Shown here: one piece after another, positions 7,581 through 16,193 of the stretch
Layout of the letters: each line of letters starts with the position of its first letter
Position numbering within the stretch: position 1 is the stretch's first letter
Source: Pseudonocardia sp. HH130629-09
GTDB taxonomy: Bacteria; Actinomycetota; Actinomycetes; Mycobacteriales; Pseudonocardiaceae
Reading direction: 5' to 3'
Assembly: GCF_001294645.1 (NCBI RefSeq)
Contig: NZ_CP011868.1
Location: 2,666,001 to 2,730,000 of the forward strand
Length of the DNA: 64,000 bases
Position numbers and translations under genes: made by a program
The notes under the pieces: generated by a model
What the model was told of the DNA's origin: nothing
Databases searched by the model: none
What the model saw: the letters and a program-made list of their open reading frames with translations, nothing else

Positions 7581-8963
7581 TCAGGTCGACGAGGCCGGTG
7601 CGCGCCCGGCCGGCGCGTCCTCCGCGGTGGCACCGGGCCGCGGGCCGGGACCGGTGCCCCCGGCGCCGGGACCCTCGGCGGTCTCGGGGTCCTCGCGTCC
7701 GAGGATCCCCTCCTGCGCGGCGACGAGCGTCGGCACGGTGATCTGGCCGGCCACGTTGGTCGCGGTGCGCATCATGTCGAGGATCGGATCGATGCCGATC
7801 ACCACGGCGATCCCGGCCGCGATGACCGCGGGCGGCATCCCGACCGCCGCCAGGGTCAACGTCAGCATGGTGAACCAGCCGGTGGTCCCGGCGGTGGCGA
7901 GCGCGCCGAACACGGCGACCACGACGATCACCAGGTACTGCCAGGCCGCCAGCGGCACCCCGGAGACGTGGGCGATGAAGATCGTCGCCAGTGCCGGGTA
8001 GACGGCGGCGCAGCCGTCCATCTTGGTGGTGGTGGCCAGCGGGACGGCGAAGCCGGCGTAGTTGCGGTCCACGCCGAGGTCGATCGCGGCCTGCCGGGAC
8101 AGCGGCAGCGTCGCGCCCGACGAGCGGGACACGAACGCGAACTGCAGCGCCGGCCAGGTGGCGCCGAAGAAGCGACGCGGGCCGATGCCGGCCACGACCT
8201 TCAGCAGCAGCGGGTACACGCCGAACAGTACGACCGCGCAGCCGAGGTAGACGGTCACGATCAGCCCGGCCAGCGACGCGACGACGCCGGTGCCGTAGGT
8301 GGCGAACGCGTTGCCGATGAGACCGAGCACGCCGATCGGGGCGAGCACGACGATCCAGCGGATGACGGTCAGGACGACCTCGAACGCCGAGCGGGAGAAC
8401 GCGACGAACGGCTCGGCCCTCTCCCCCAGCGCGTAGGCGGCGGCACCGATCAGCAGGGCGGCGACGACGACCTGCAGGACGTCGCCCTCGGCGAAGGCGG
8501 CGACCGGGTTGTCCGGGACCAGGTTCGACAGCAGCGCCTGCCAGGAGCCCGCGCTGCGCTCGCCGACTGCCTCGACGTCGGCCGGGTCGGCGGCGATCGT
8601 GACGCCCTCACCGGGCCGTCCGACCAGACCGATCGCGATGGCGATCAGCACCGCGACCAGGGACGTCCCGGCGAACCAGGCGATGGTGCGCCCGCCGAGC
8701 CGGGCGGCGGTGCGCCCGCCGCCGAGGTCCCGCAGGCTGACGATGCCGACGACGATCGCCAGGAACACCAGCGGTGTGACGGTGAACTGCAGCAGACCGG
8801 TGAACAGGCCGCCGACGGTGTCCAGCGTGGTCGCGAGACCGTCGGAACCGGTGATCCGGACGGCCAGCCCGAGCAGTGCGCCGAGGACGAGCCCGGCGAC
8901 GGTGAGCAGTGCGAACACGCGCGGGCGCTGCCAGGCGCGCGCGGCACGGACGACGAGTGACAC
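7581..8963 (-). CDS. dicarboxylate/amino acid:cation symporter (DAACS, GltP/DctA family)
   Basis: Imports a dicarboxylate or acidic amino acid with H+ or Na+. The chosen GTG at 8963 has a GGGGGA stretch upstream and gives 460 residues, near the family norm; a longer frame reaches 9041 but adds an unlikely N-terminus. Eight or so membrane segments are visible. The family signatures are RSSGATLPLS near residue 290 (the serine-rich hairpin) and the TKMDGCAAVYPALATIF segment that replaces the NMDGT motif. The C-terminal 50 residues are Gly, Pro and Ala rich. The exact substrate cannot be read from sequence. Confidence 0.9.
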   Translation of the reverse strand: MSLVVRAARAWQRPRVFALLTVAGLVLGALLGLAVRITGSDGLATTLDTVGGLFTGLLQFTVTPLVFLAIVVGIVSLRDLGGGRTAARLGGRTIAWFAGTSLVAVLIAIAIGLVGRPGEGVTIAADPADVEAVGERSAGSWQALLSNLVPDNPVAAFAEGDVLQVVVAALLIGAAAYALGERAEPFVAFSRSAFEVVLTVIRWIVVLAPIGVLGLIGNAFATYGTGVVASLAGLIVTVYLGCAVVLFGVYPLLLKVVAGIGPRRFFGATWPALQFAFVSRSSGATLPLSRQAAIDLGVDRNYAGFAVPLATTTKMDGCAAVYPALATIFIAHVSGVPLAAWQYLVIVVVAVFGALATAGTTGWFTMLTLTLAAVGMPPAVIAAGIAVVIGIDPILDMMRTATNVAGQITVPTLVAAQEGILGREDPETAEGPGAGGTGPGPRPGATAEDAPAGRAPASST

Positions 8964-9143
8964 GGGGATCCCCCAGGAGGTGACGCGGTACGGGTGCGGA
9001 CGGCGGTCACCCCCGGACAGTCCGTGGCCGGACGCCGGCACAGGTCGATCACCAGCCGGCGCACCAGCCGCACCCCTCGCCCCCGCACAGGTGGTTCCAA
9101 CGCCGCCGTCCGCTCCCGTCTTCCCGGACGGGGGTGACCCGGT

Positions 9144-10934
9144 TCAGAGCCAGGCGTCGCGGACATCGAGCGTGGTCCGGTCCAGCGACGCCAGCAGGTC
9201 CAGCTGCGGTCCGGTGCGGGGCAGCTCGTGGCGCACGAAGTAGCGGGCGGCGGCGCGCTTGCCGTCGTACAGGTCGCCGGCGCGGCCCTCGGCAGCGAGC
9301 GCCTGCTCCAGCCAGATCCAGGCGAGCACGACGTGCCCGACCGCCTCCAGGTACACCGAGGAGTGGGCGACGGCGAGCGCCGCGTCGTCCTGGCCGTGCA
9401 CGACGCCGGTCACCTCGACGACCCGGTCGGCGGCCGCGGCGACGGCGTCGGCGTGCTCGGCGAGGTCCCCTCCGGCCGTGCGCCCGCGGGCCACGGTCGC
9501 CCCGATCGTGGCCCGCAACAGGGTCAGCCCGGCGCCGCCCTGCATCACGACCTTGCGGCCCAGCAGGTCCAGGCCCTGGATGCCGTGGGTGCCCTCGTGG
9601 ATCGGGTTGAGCCGGTTGTCGCGGTAGAGCTGCTCGACGTCGTGGTCGCGGGTGTAGCCGTAGCCGCCGTGGATCTGGATGGCGAGGTCGTTGGCCCGCA
9701 GGCACCACTGTGACGGCCAGCTCTTCGCGACCGGGGTGAGCACCTCCAGCAGCAGGTGCGCCCGGCGCCGCGCCTCCTCGCTCCCTGCGGTGCGCTCCTC
9801 GTCGAGCAGGCGTCCGCAGTAGAGGTTCAGCGCCAGCGCACCCTCCACGTAGGACTTGCTCGCGAGCAGCATCCGGCGCACGTCGGTGTGCTCGACGAGC
9901 GGGACCTGCGGGCTCGCCGGGTCCTTCGCCCCGGCCGGGCGGCCCTGGGTCCGGATGCGGGCGTGCTGCAGGGCCAGCAGGTAGCCGGCGTAGCCGAGTG
10001 CCGTGGCGCCCGCACCGACGCCGACCCGGGCCTCGTTCATCATGTGGAACATCTGGGCCAGACCGGTGTGCGGGTCGCCGACCAGGTAGCCGACGGCACC
10101 CGCCTCGCCGCCCGGGGTGGACCGGCCCTCGCCGAAGTTCAGCACGGTGTTGACGGTGCCGCGGTAGCCCATCTTGTGCTTCAGACCGGCGAGTGCGATG
10201 TCGTTGCGCTCCCCGTTCTCCAGCACCCTGGGCACGACGAACAGCGAGATGCCCCTCACACCCGCCGGGCCGCCGGGGATCTTCGCGAGCACGAGGTGGA
10301 CGATGTTCTCCCCCAGCTCGTGCTCGCCACCGGAGATCCACATCTTGGTCCCGGTGAGGCGGTGGGTGCCGTCGTCGCGGGGCTCGGCGCGGGTGGTCAC
10401 GTCGGCCAGCGACGACCCGGCCTGCGGCTCCGACAGGCACATCGTGCCGAAGTAGCGGCCCTCCACCATGGGACGCACCCAGGTCTGCACCTGCTCGGGG
10501 CTGCCGTGGGCGAGCAGCAGGTTCGCCGCGGCGACGGTGAGCATCGGGTAGGCGGCGGTGGCGACGTTGCCGGCGTGCAGCCAGACGAAGCACGCCTGGA
10601 CGACGACGGCGGGCAGCTGCATCCCGCCGACCCGGGCGTCGAGACCGGCGCCGACGATCCCGGTGCCGCCCAGCACCGTCAGCGCCGCCCGGACCTCGTC
10701 GGGGAGGGTGACCCGCTCCCCGTCGAACACGGGCTCGCGGGTGTCGGAGATCGTGCGGTGCGGCGCGAAGTGCTCGGCCGCGACCCGGGCGGCGAGGTCG
10801 ACGACGGCGTCGATGGTGTCGCGGTCGTGCTCGGCGTAGCGCTCGCGGTCGCACAGCTCGACCACCCGCAGCCACTCGTGGAGCAGGAAGTCGAGGTCGG
10901 CACAGGAGATCAGCTGCGAGCGCACGACGGCCAC
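9144..10934 (-). CDS. acyl-CoA dehydrogenase, about 600-residue DmdC-like type
   Basis: FAD-dependent dehydrogenase of the longer class (596 residues from the GTG at 10934; a GTG at 10925 is an alternative). The catalytic Glu is in NPIHEGTHGIQGLDLLGRK, as in 3-methylmercaptopropionyl-CoA dehydrogenase DmdC and its many uncharacterised relatives. CLSEPQAGSSLAD is the FAD-binding block. The extra C-terminal 150 residues are typical of this class. It lies 37 bases after the FAD oxidase gene on the same strand and could be co-transcribed with the Dap cluster, but it may equally be an independent catabolic gene. The acyl substrate is unknown. Confidence 0.88.
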   Translation of the reverse strand: MAVVRSQLISCADLDFLLHEWLRVVELCDRERYAEHDRDTIDAVVDLAARVAAEHFAPHRTISDTREPVFDGERVTLPDEVRAALTVLGGTGIVGAGLDARVGGMQLPAVVVQACFVWLHAGNVATAAYPMLTVAAANLLLAHGSPEQVQTWVRPMVEGRYFGTMCLSEPQAGSSLADVTTRAEPRDDGTHRLTGTKMWISGGEHELGENIVHLVLAKIPGGPAGVRGISLFVVPRVLENGERNDIALAGLKHKMGYRGTVNTVLNFGEGRSTPGGEAGAVGYLVGDPHTGLAQMFHMMNEARVGVGAGATALGYAGYLLALQHARIRTQGRPAGAKDPASPQVPLVEHTDVRRMLLASKSYVEGALALNLYCGRLLDEERTAGSEEARRRAHLLLEVLTPVAKSWPSQWCLRANDLAIQIHGGYGYTRDHDVEQLYRDNRLNPIHEGTHGIQGLDLLGRKVVMQGGAGLTLLRATIGATVARGRTAGGDLAEHADAVAAAADRVVEVTGVVHGQDDAALAVAHSSVYLEAVGHVVLAWIWLEQALAAEGRAGDLYDGKRAAARYFVRHELPRTGPQLDLLASLDRTTLDVRDAWL

Positions 10935-10971
10935 GATCGCACCCCGGACCCGGTCCGGGGAAGCGGACCGC

Positions 10972-12072
10972 TCAGCCCCCGACGGCGACGGCCGGGGCGA
11001 ACGCGGGCGAGCGGGTGCGGCCGGTCCGGACCAGGTCGGCGACGAGCTCGCCGACCGCCGGTGCGTACTTGAACCCCTGCCCGGAGAACCCTCCGACGGT
11101 GACGGCCCGCGGAGGCCAGTGGGCGACCGCGACGACACCGCGGCGCTGCGGCGTGTAGCCCTCCACGTAGGACTCGAGCCGGGCCGGCAGCTCGGACATC
11201 CCGGCGAGCCGGGCCGCCACCGCGCCGGCCCAGGCCCGGGTGTAGCCGGCCTCGACCGACGGGTGGTGGTCGGCGGGTGAGGTCACGCGGGGCTGCGGCT
11301 GCTGGTGGTTGATCTTCACGGTGGCGCCGTCGACGGCCGGGAAGAACGAGTGCAGTGGCGCCCCGGTGCACACCCCGGGCGGGAACGCGGCGGACGCGAA
11401 CAGGGCGGGGTCGGCCACCGGGAACCAGCTCAGCACGACCCGGCGCTGCTCGATCCCGGGGACGCCCGGGACCAGCCCGGCGCCGTGGCCGGTGGCGAGC
11501 ACGACGGTGTCGGCGACGGTCTCGCCGTCGACGGTGTGCAGCACGACGCGGCTCCGCCGCATGCCGATCCCCAGCACGGTGACACCCTCGCGGACCGCTG
11601 CGCCCGCCCGGCGGGCCTCCGCGACGAGCCCGCGGGTCGCGGCGGCGGCGTCGAGCAGGCCGCCGCCGGGGTCGAGGACGGCCACCTCGTCCGGCCCCAG
11701 CAGGTGGGCGGGCCAGCGTGCGCGCGCCACGGCGGGAGCGAGGACCGTGGTCCGGCCCGGCAGCGCGACCGCGCGCACCCGCTGGTCGTCCGCGGGGCCG
11801 ACGGTGAGTGCGCCGCAGGCGGTGAACGGCCCGCCGGGCAGGCCGGTCCACAGCTCCCGGCTGCGGTCGAGCAGCCGGACGTGGTCGGGCCCGGTCCCGA
11901 CGGCGGTGCGGAAGATCCGCGTCTCGCCGCCGGACCCGCCGTCGGGGTGCCCGACCCGCCCGGACTCCAGCCCGACGCACGACACCCCGGCCCGGGCCAG
12001 TGCGAGCAGCGACGCGGCGCCGAGCACACCCAGCCCGACGACGGCGCACTCGACCGACCCCGCCCGCCTCAC
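10972..12072 (-). CDS. FAD-dependent amine oxidase (DAO superfamily, SolA/sarcosine-oxidase-like)
   Basis: A 366-residue flavoprotein. It has an N-terminal dinucleotide motif (VVGLGVLGAASLLALA) and a C-terminal GGFSGQGFKYAPAVGELVADL block typical of monomeric sarcosine and N-methyltryptophan oxidases, which oxidise secondary amines or amino acids and make H2O2. Its GTG start overlaps the stop of the Wzz-like gene by 4 bases (GTGA), so it is translationally coupled to the Dap cluster. It may oxidise a cluster intermediate or product. That is inference from position, and the substrate is unknown. Confidence 0.8.
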   Translation of the reverse strand: MRRAGSVECAVVGLGVLGAASLLALARAGVSCVGLESGRVGHPDGGSGGETRIFRTAVGTGPDHVRLLDRSRELWTGLPGGPFTACGALTVGPADDQRVRAVALPGRTTVLAPAVARARWPAHLLGPDEVAVLDPGGGLLDAAAATRGLVAEARRAGAAVREGVTVLGIGMRRSRVVLHTVDGETVADTVVLATGHGAGLVPGVPGIEQRRVVLSWFPVADPALFASAAFPPGVCTGAPLHSFFPAVDGATVKINHQQPQPRVTSPADHHPSVEAGYTRAWAGAVAARLAGMSELPARLESYVEGYTPQRRGVVAVAHWPPRAVTVGGFSGQGFKYAPAVGELVADLVRTGRTRSPAFAPAVAVGG

Positions 12073-14081
12073 GGGTGCTGCTGCGACCGGATCCGGGCGT
12101 CCGCGGGCAGCGGCACGCGGGCCAGGTCGTGGGGCAGGCGTCCGGACCAGACCAGGCAGAGCAGCGGCGGGGCGCCGACCGCCCGCAGAGCGGCGACGGC
12201 CGTCACGACGTCCTCGACGGTCGTCGCGGCGGTCTCGACCGCGAGCACGGTCGGCCCGCCGTCGCGCACGGTGCCCAGGTCCTCGTGGGCCAGCCGCGGG
12301 ACGCGCAGCGCCCGCACGACCGGCGTACCGGCGGCGGCGGTCGTCGCCCTGGCGCCCGGGGTGAGGTCGCGGTACTCGCGCCGGTCCCCCACCAGCGCGG
12401 CCGCCTTGACCAGCTCGGACGCGACGTCGCAGGCCGGTTCGGGGGTCAGCTGCACGACGGTGAGGCACCCGGTGCCGCGCAGCAGGTCCCGGTAGGCGCC
12501 CGCCAGGCGCGGGACCGCGTCCGGCGCGGTGCCCGGCGCGAACACCGGCACGTCGAGCCGGGCGCGGAGCCGGTCCTCGGGGTGGGCCTCGGGCAGCAGC
12601 CCGCGGCCGCGACGCACCGCGGGCACCCCGAGCCCGGCCAGCAGCAGCGCGGCGCCGGCGGCGATCCCCGCGGCGCCGCCGGCCCACCGCGCGGTGGGGA
12701 ACTCGGGCGCCGCGACCGGATCCGGCCCGTCGACGACGACGGTGACCTGCCCCGTGCGGTCGGCCAGGGTCCGTCCGAGCTGCTCGGCGACCGGATCGGT
12801 GCCTCCGGTGCCGCCGGCCTGGGCCTCCGCTGCGCGCCGGTCGATCTCGGCGCGCAGCGGCTGGGTGCCGCCGCTCGTGACGGCCGCGTCGAGGGCCCCG
12901 AGGCGTTCCCGCAGGGCGGTGACCGCGTCGGCCGCCAGGGCGGTGGCGGTGGCCTCGTCGGTGCCGGTGGCGCGCACGGCGACCACGCCCGGTCCGGGCG
13001 CGGTGAGCACCAGCCGCCCGGCGACGTCGGCGACGGTGCCGCCGGTCAGCTCAGCGACCCGGTCGGCGAAGGCCGCGCTGCCGGCCGCGGCCAGGGCGCG
13101 ACCGGTCGCCGGCCCGGGGTCGGCCGTGCCGACCGAGCCGACCTGCACCGACGTCGTCGCGATGGTCGGGGGCGGGAACAGCACGGCGAGGCCGGCAGCC
13201 CCCGCGGCGGCGAGCAGCACGACGCCCGCGACGGGCGCGCGGCGCCGGCGCAGGGACGCACCGATCTCCCGCAGGGGACCGTTGCGGTCCACCCCGGGCA
13301 GGACGGACCGCGGGGCCGGCGCGGGAGCCGCGGCCGGGGGCCACAGCGGCGCCCGCGCGGGCGCCGCGGGAGCCGCCGCCCGTACCCCGGCCGGGGCGGT
13401 CGGGGCAGGTCCGGTGGTCGACGGCAGCGGTGAGGGGACGACCGGCCCGACGGCCGTCGTGGGCGACGCCGTCCCGGCCGCTGCCGGCGCCGGGACCGCG
13501 CCGGCACCGTCGACCCGGGGCGGGAGCCATGTCGGGGTCACGGTCCGATGGGCACCGGCCCGCGGCTCGGTGCCGCCACGGGTGTCGGTACCGGTCGATT
13601 CGGTACCGGTCGATTCGGTACCGGTCGATTCGGTACCGGTCGATTCGGTACCGGTCGATTCGGTACCGGTCGATTCGGTACCGGTCGGCGGCTCCGCGCC
13701 GTCCGCGGCGCGGGCGGGGCCCGGCGCACCCGACGCCGCCGGTGTCACCGCCCCGGGGGGCGGGAGCAGACCGCGCCGCCGCGACCGGGGCCGCTCCGGC
13801 GCGCCGGGGCGGGCCGGCTCGGCGTCGGCGGTGCCGGTGGCGGCGGGGGACGCGGCTCCGCCCGGTGACCCGGTCCGGTCCTCGGACCGCTCCGGGTCCG
13901 GGGCTCCGGTGCGCGGCAGCGCCGCCGTGGTCGAGGCGTCGTCCGCGACGCCCGGGATCCCGCCCGTGCGCTCCTGCGGCTCCCCGCGGCGGTAGGGCGT
14001 CAGCCGCGGTGGGGTCCCGGCCTCCGGTGCCTCGCGCCGCGGCACGACCAGCGGTGCCCGCGGGGTCCTGGTGCGGGCCAT
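12069..14081 (-). CDS. Wzz/BY-kinase-like membrane protein with degenerate kinase domain and repeat-rich N-terminus
   Basis: A 670-residue protein in four parts. Residues 1-280 are disordered, rich in Pro, Ala, Gly and Arg, and include six copies of TGTES (about 133-165). TM1 is at about 284-303. An extracytoplasmic segment of about 160 residues resembles the polysaccharide chain-length-determinant fold. TM2 at about 466-488 is followed by a cytoplasmic domain that follows the bacterial tyrosine-kinase layout (YRDLLRGTG at 530, a VLAVETAATTVEDV stretch near 612) but has no GKT/S Walker A and no Tyr tail. Such proteins normally control the chain length of exported polymers. The ATG overlaps the sbnA stop by one base (TGATG). 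The family call is by layout and could be wrong; a diverged membrane scaffold is the alternative. Confidence 0.6.
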   Translation of the reverse strand: MARTRTPRAPLVVPRREAPEAGTPPRLTPYRRGEPQERTGGIPGVADDASTTAALPRTGAPDPERSEDRTGSPGGAASPAATGTADAEPARPGAPERPRSRRRGLLPPPGAVTPAASGAPGPARAADGAEPPTGTESTGTESTGTESTGTESTGTESTGTESTGTDTRGGTEPRAGAHRTVTPTWLPPRVDGAGAVPAPAAAGTASPTTAVGPVVPSPLPSTTGPAPTAPAGVRAAAPAAPARAPLWPPAAAPAPAPRSVLPGVDRNGPLREIGASLRRRRAPVAGVVLLAAAGAAGLAVLFPPPTIATTSVQVGSVGTADPGPATGRALAAAGSAAFADRVAELTGGTVADVAGRLVLTAPGPGVVAVRATGTDEATATALAADAVTALRERLGALDAAVTSGGTQPLRAEIDRRAAEAQAGGTGGTDPVAEQLGRTLADRTGQVTVVVDGPDPVAAPEFPTARWAGGAAGIAAGAALLLAGLGVPAVRRGRGLLPEAHPEDRLRARLDVPVFAPGTAPDAVPRLAGAYRDLLRGTGCLTVVQLTPEPACDVASELVKAAALVGDRREYRDLTPGARATTAAAGTPVVRALRVPRLAHEDLGTVRDGGPTVLAVETAATTVEDVVTAVAALRAVGAPPLLCLVWSGRLPHDLARVPLPADARIRSQQHP
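13591..13680 (-). repeat. 15-bp tandem repeat, six exact copies (coding VNTR)
   Basis: Unit ccggtcgattcggta, six perfect head-to-tail copies plus partial units on both sides. The unit length is a multiple of three, so copy changes alter the Thr-Gly-Thr-Glu-Ser repeat of the Wzz-like protein without shifting frame. Perfect identity of copies suggests recent expansion or homogenisation. Confidence 0.95.
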
Positions 14082-15121
14082 CAGCGGGACCCCGCGACCA
14101 GGGCGGGCCCGCCGGGCACGATCTCGGTCACGACCCCGGTGCCGCCGCCCTCCCGCGGGGACGGCAGCCCCGCCGCCGTCACCGGCCCGAAGTGCTCGGC
14201 CAGCCACGACGGCCGGTAGACCGTGTCGAGGTAGCGCTCCCCCAGGTCCGGCGACAGCGCGACGGCCGTGGTCGTCGCGTCGCCGTGCCGACGCAGCCAG
14301 GCCGCCGCACCGGCGACGACGGTGCCCGTCGACCCGCCGAACAGGAACCCGCGGCTGGCCAGCGCGTGGCACGCCTCGAGCGTGTCGGGCTCGGCGACGT
14401 GCACGACGTCGTCGATGTAGGACTTGTCGAGCAGCTCGGGCCGGACGCTGGTGCCCAGCCCCGGGATCATCCGGGGGGTGGGCCGGTCGCCGAAGGTGAC
14501 CGAGCCGGCCGCGTCGACCGCGACCACCCGGACCGGCCGCGGCCGGGACCGGAAGTACCGCGCGCAGCCCATCAGCGTGCCGGTGGTCCCCGCCCCGACG
14601 AAGACCACGTCGAGCTGCGGGAACGCCGCCTCGATCTCCGGCCCGGTGGTGACCAGGTGCGAGCCCTGGTTCTCGGGGTTGGCGTACTGGTTCAGCCAGA
14701 CGTAGCGGTCGTCGCCGGCGACCAGCGAGCGGACCAGCGCGATCCGGGTGGCGAGGAACCCGCCGGCGGCGTCCGGGGTGTCGACGACGCGGACGTCGGC
14801 GCCGAGCGCCTCCATCAGCCGGTACGTCGCCGGGTTGCAGCGCGGGTCGGTGATGCAGACGAACCGGTAGCCCCGGCTCGCCGCGATCATGGCGAGTGCG
14901 ACGCCGAGGTTGCCCGAGGAGGACTCGACGAGCACCGAACCGGGACGCAGCAGACCACGCCGCTCCGCGTCGGTGACCATGCCGAGCGCGGCCTTGAGCT
15001 TCACCGAGCCGGCGAAGTTGAAGCCCTCGCACTTGAGGTAGAGCGACAGTCCGAGGACCCGGGTCAGGTCGACGTACAGGTCGTCGGTGTTGAAGTCTTC
15101 GGGTGCGGAGATGACGGTCAT
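14081..15121 (-). CDS. sbnA: SbnA-type N-(2-amino-2-carboxyethyl)-L-glutamate synthase (Dap biosynthesis)
   Basis: PLP enzyme of the cysteine-synthase fold. SbnA of staphyloferrin B synthesis condenses O-phospho-L-serine with L-glutamate to the conjugate that SbnB then cleaves. The 346 residues show the PLP lysine in FAGSVKLKAA (K41), the substrate loop VESSSGNLGVALAM, and a GAGTTGTLMG phosphate cradle. It lies 31 bases after sbnB in the same operon, and that pairing is what distinguishes it from an ordinary cysteine synthase. It supplies L-2,3-diaminopropionate, presumably for the adenylation protein encoded upstream. Confidence 0.9.
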   Translation of the reverse strand: MTVISAPEDFNTDDLYVDLTRVLGLSLYLKCEGFNFAGSVKLKAALGMVTDAERRGLLRPGSVLVESSSGNLGVALAMIAASRGYRFVCITDPRCNPATYRLMEALGADVRVVDTPDAAGGFLATRIALVRSLVAGDDRYVWLNQYANPENQGSHLVTTGPEIEAAFPQLDVVFVGAGTTGTLMGCARYFRSRPRPVRVVAVDAAGSVTFGDRPTPRMIPGLGTSVRPELLDKSYIDDVVHVAEPDTLEACHALASRGFLFGGSTGTVVAGAAAWLRRHGDATTTAVALSPDLGERYLDTVYRPSWLAEHFGPVTAAGLPSPREGGGTGVVTEIVPGGPALVAGSR

Positions 15122-15152
15122 CGTCGACCCCTCGTGTACCAGTGGTGGCGGC

Positions 15153-16193
15153 TCAGCCGTGCCGGCTCAGCTCGTGGAAGAAGTCGTCGACGGTGTGCAG
15201 CTCGCCGGCGCGGGCGACCTCGGCGTGGACGAACCGGCCGACGGCGAGGTCGAGGACCCCGAGGCCGAACGGGGAGAACACGACCGTGCGGTCGGTGGGG
15301 ACGGCCAGCGTGCCGTCGAGCACCTGGTCCAGGGTCCCGTCGACGAAGTCGCGGTTCCCGGTGGCCTGCTCGGCCAGGTGCGGGGACGTGTCGGCCTTGA
15401 GGCAGTGCTCGACGTCGTCGAGGACGTTGAACGAGCTGAGCACGATCTCGGCCGAGAGGTCGCGCAGCGACACGTTCAGCACCAGCGGGTGGTGGTCGAA
15501 CCAGGCGGGGTCGTGGACGTGCGGCGTCCCCGCAACGGTCGCGAAGACCACCAGGTCGCTGCCGCGCACCAGCGACTCGACCGAGTCGTGGACCCGGACC
15601 TCGCCCGGTGCGGTGCGCTGCACGTGTCCGCGGAAGCCCTCGGCGGAGTCGGCGGACAGGTCGAACACACCGACCTCGTCGAACGTCCAGCCGGTGCCGA
15701 CCAGGAACTGGTGGATGTAGCGGGCGATCAGCCCGGTGCCGACGAACCCGACGCGGCGCGGCCGGTCCCGGTCGCGGGACAGCCGCTCGGCCGCCGACGC
15801 CGCCGACGCCGCGGTGCGGGTCGCGGAGATGATCGAGCTCTCCAGGCAGGCGTACGGGTAGCCGGTGACCGGGTCGTTGAGGATCAGCACCGCCGAGGCC
15901 CGCGGGACGCCGCGGGCGACGTTCTCCGGGAAGCTGGAGATCCACTTGATGCCGTCGACGCCGGTCCCGTCGCCGGATCCCAGCGAGGCTGGCAGCGCGA
16001 TGATCCGCGACGACGGCCGGTCCGGGAACCGGAGGAAGTACGACGGCGGGTTCACCGTCGCGCCGGCACCGTGCGCCCGGTAGGTGTCCTCGACGAGCTC
16101 GACGAGCTGTTTCTCCCGCCCGCCGAGCGCCCGCGCCACCTGGGCGCCCGGGATCACGGAGAAGGCGGGAACGGACGCGGGCGGGGGGGGCAT
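15153..16193 (-). CDS. sbnB: SbnB-type 2,3-diaminopropionate synthase (ornithine cyclodeaminase fold)
   Basis: NAD-dependent enzyme. SbnB oxidatively hydrolyses the SbnA product to L-2,3-diaminopropionate and 2-oxoglutarate. The 346-residue protein belongs to the ornithine cyclodeaminase/mu-crystallin fold with a Rossmann motif VGFVGTGLIARYI near residue 147 and the KWISSFPEN block near residue 82. The ATG at 16193 has an excellent ribosome site (GAGGGAG) 5 bases upstream, placed inside the end of the dioxygenase gene, so the two genes overlap by 40 bases. 2-Oxoglutarate made here is also the co-substrate of the neighbouring dioxygenase. Confidence 0.9.
   Translation of the reverse strand: MPPPPASVPAFSVIPGAQVARALGGREKQLVELVEDTYRAHGAGATVNPPSYFLRFPDRPSSRIIALPASLGSGDGTGVDGIKWISSFPENVARGVPRASAVLILNDPVTGYPYACLESSIISATRTAASAASAAERLSRDRDRPRRVGFVGTGLIARYIHQFLVGTGWTFDEVGVFDLSADSAEGFRGHVQRTAPGEVRVHDSVESLVRGSDLVVFATVAGTPHVHDPAWFDHHPLVLNVSLRDLSAEIVLSSFNVLDDVEHCLKADTSPHLAEQATGNRDFVDGTLDQVLDGTLAVPTDRTVVFSPFGLGVLDLAVGRFVHAEVARAGELHTVDDFFHELSRHG

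Noticed and set aside
13591-13680. CRISPR-like array
   Set aside because: The 15-base units are directly adjacent with no spacers and lie in a coding frame, so it is a VNTR.
13430-15400. 656-codon plus-strand frame with RYRSI repeats
   Set aside because: The repeats are the 15-bp VNTR read in the opposite direction; the frame crosses two real genes and matches nothing.
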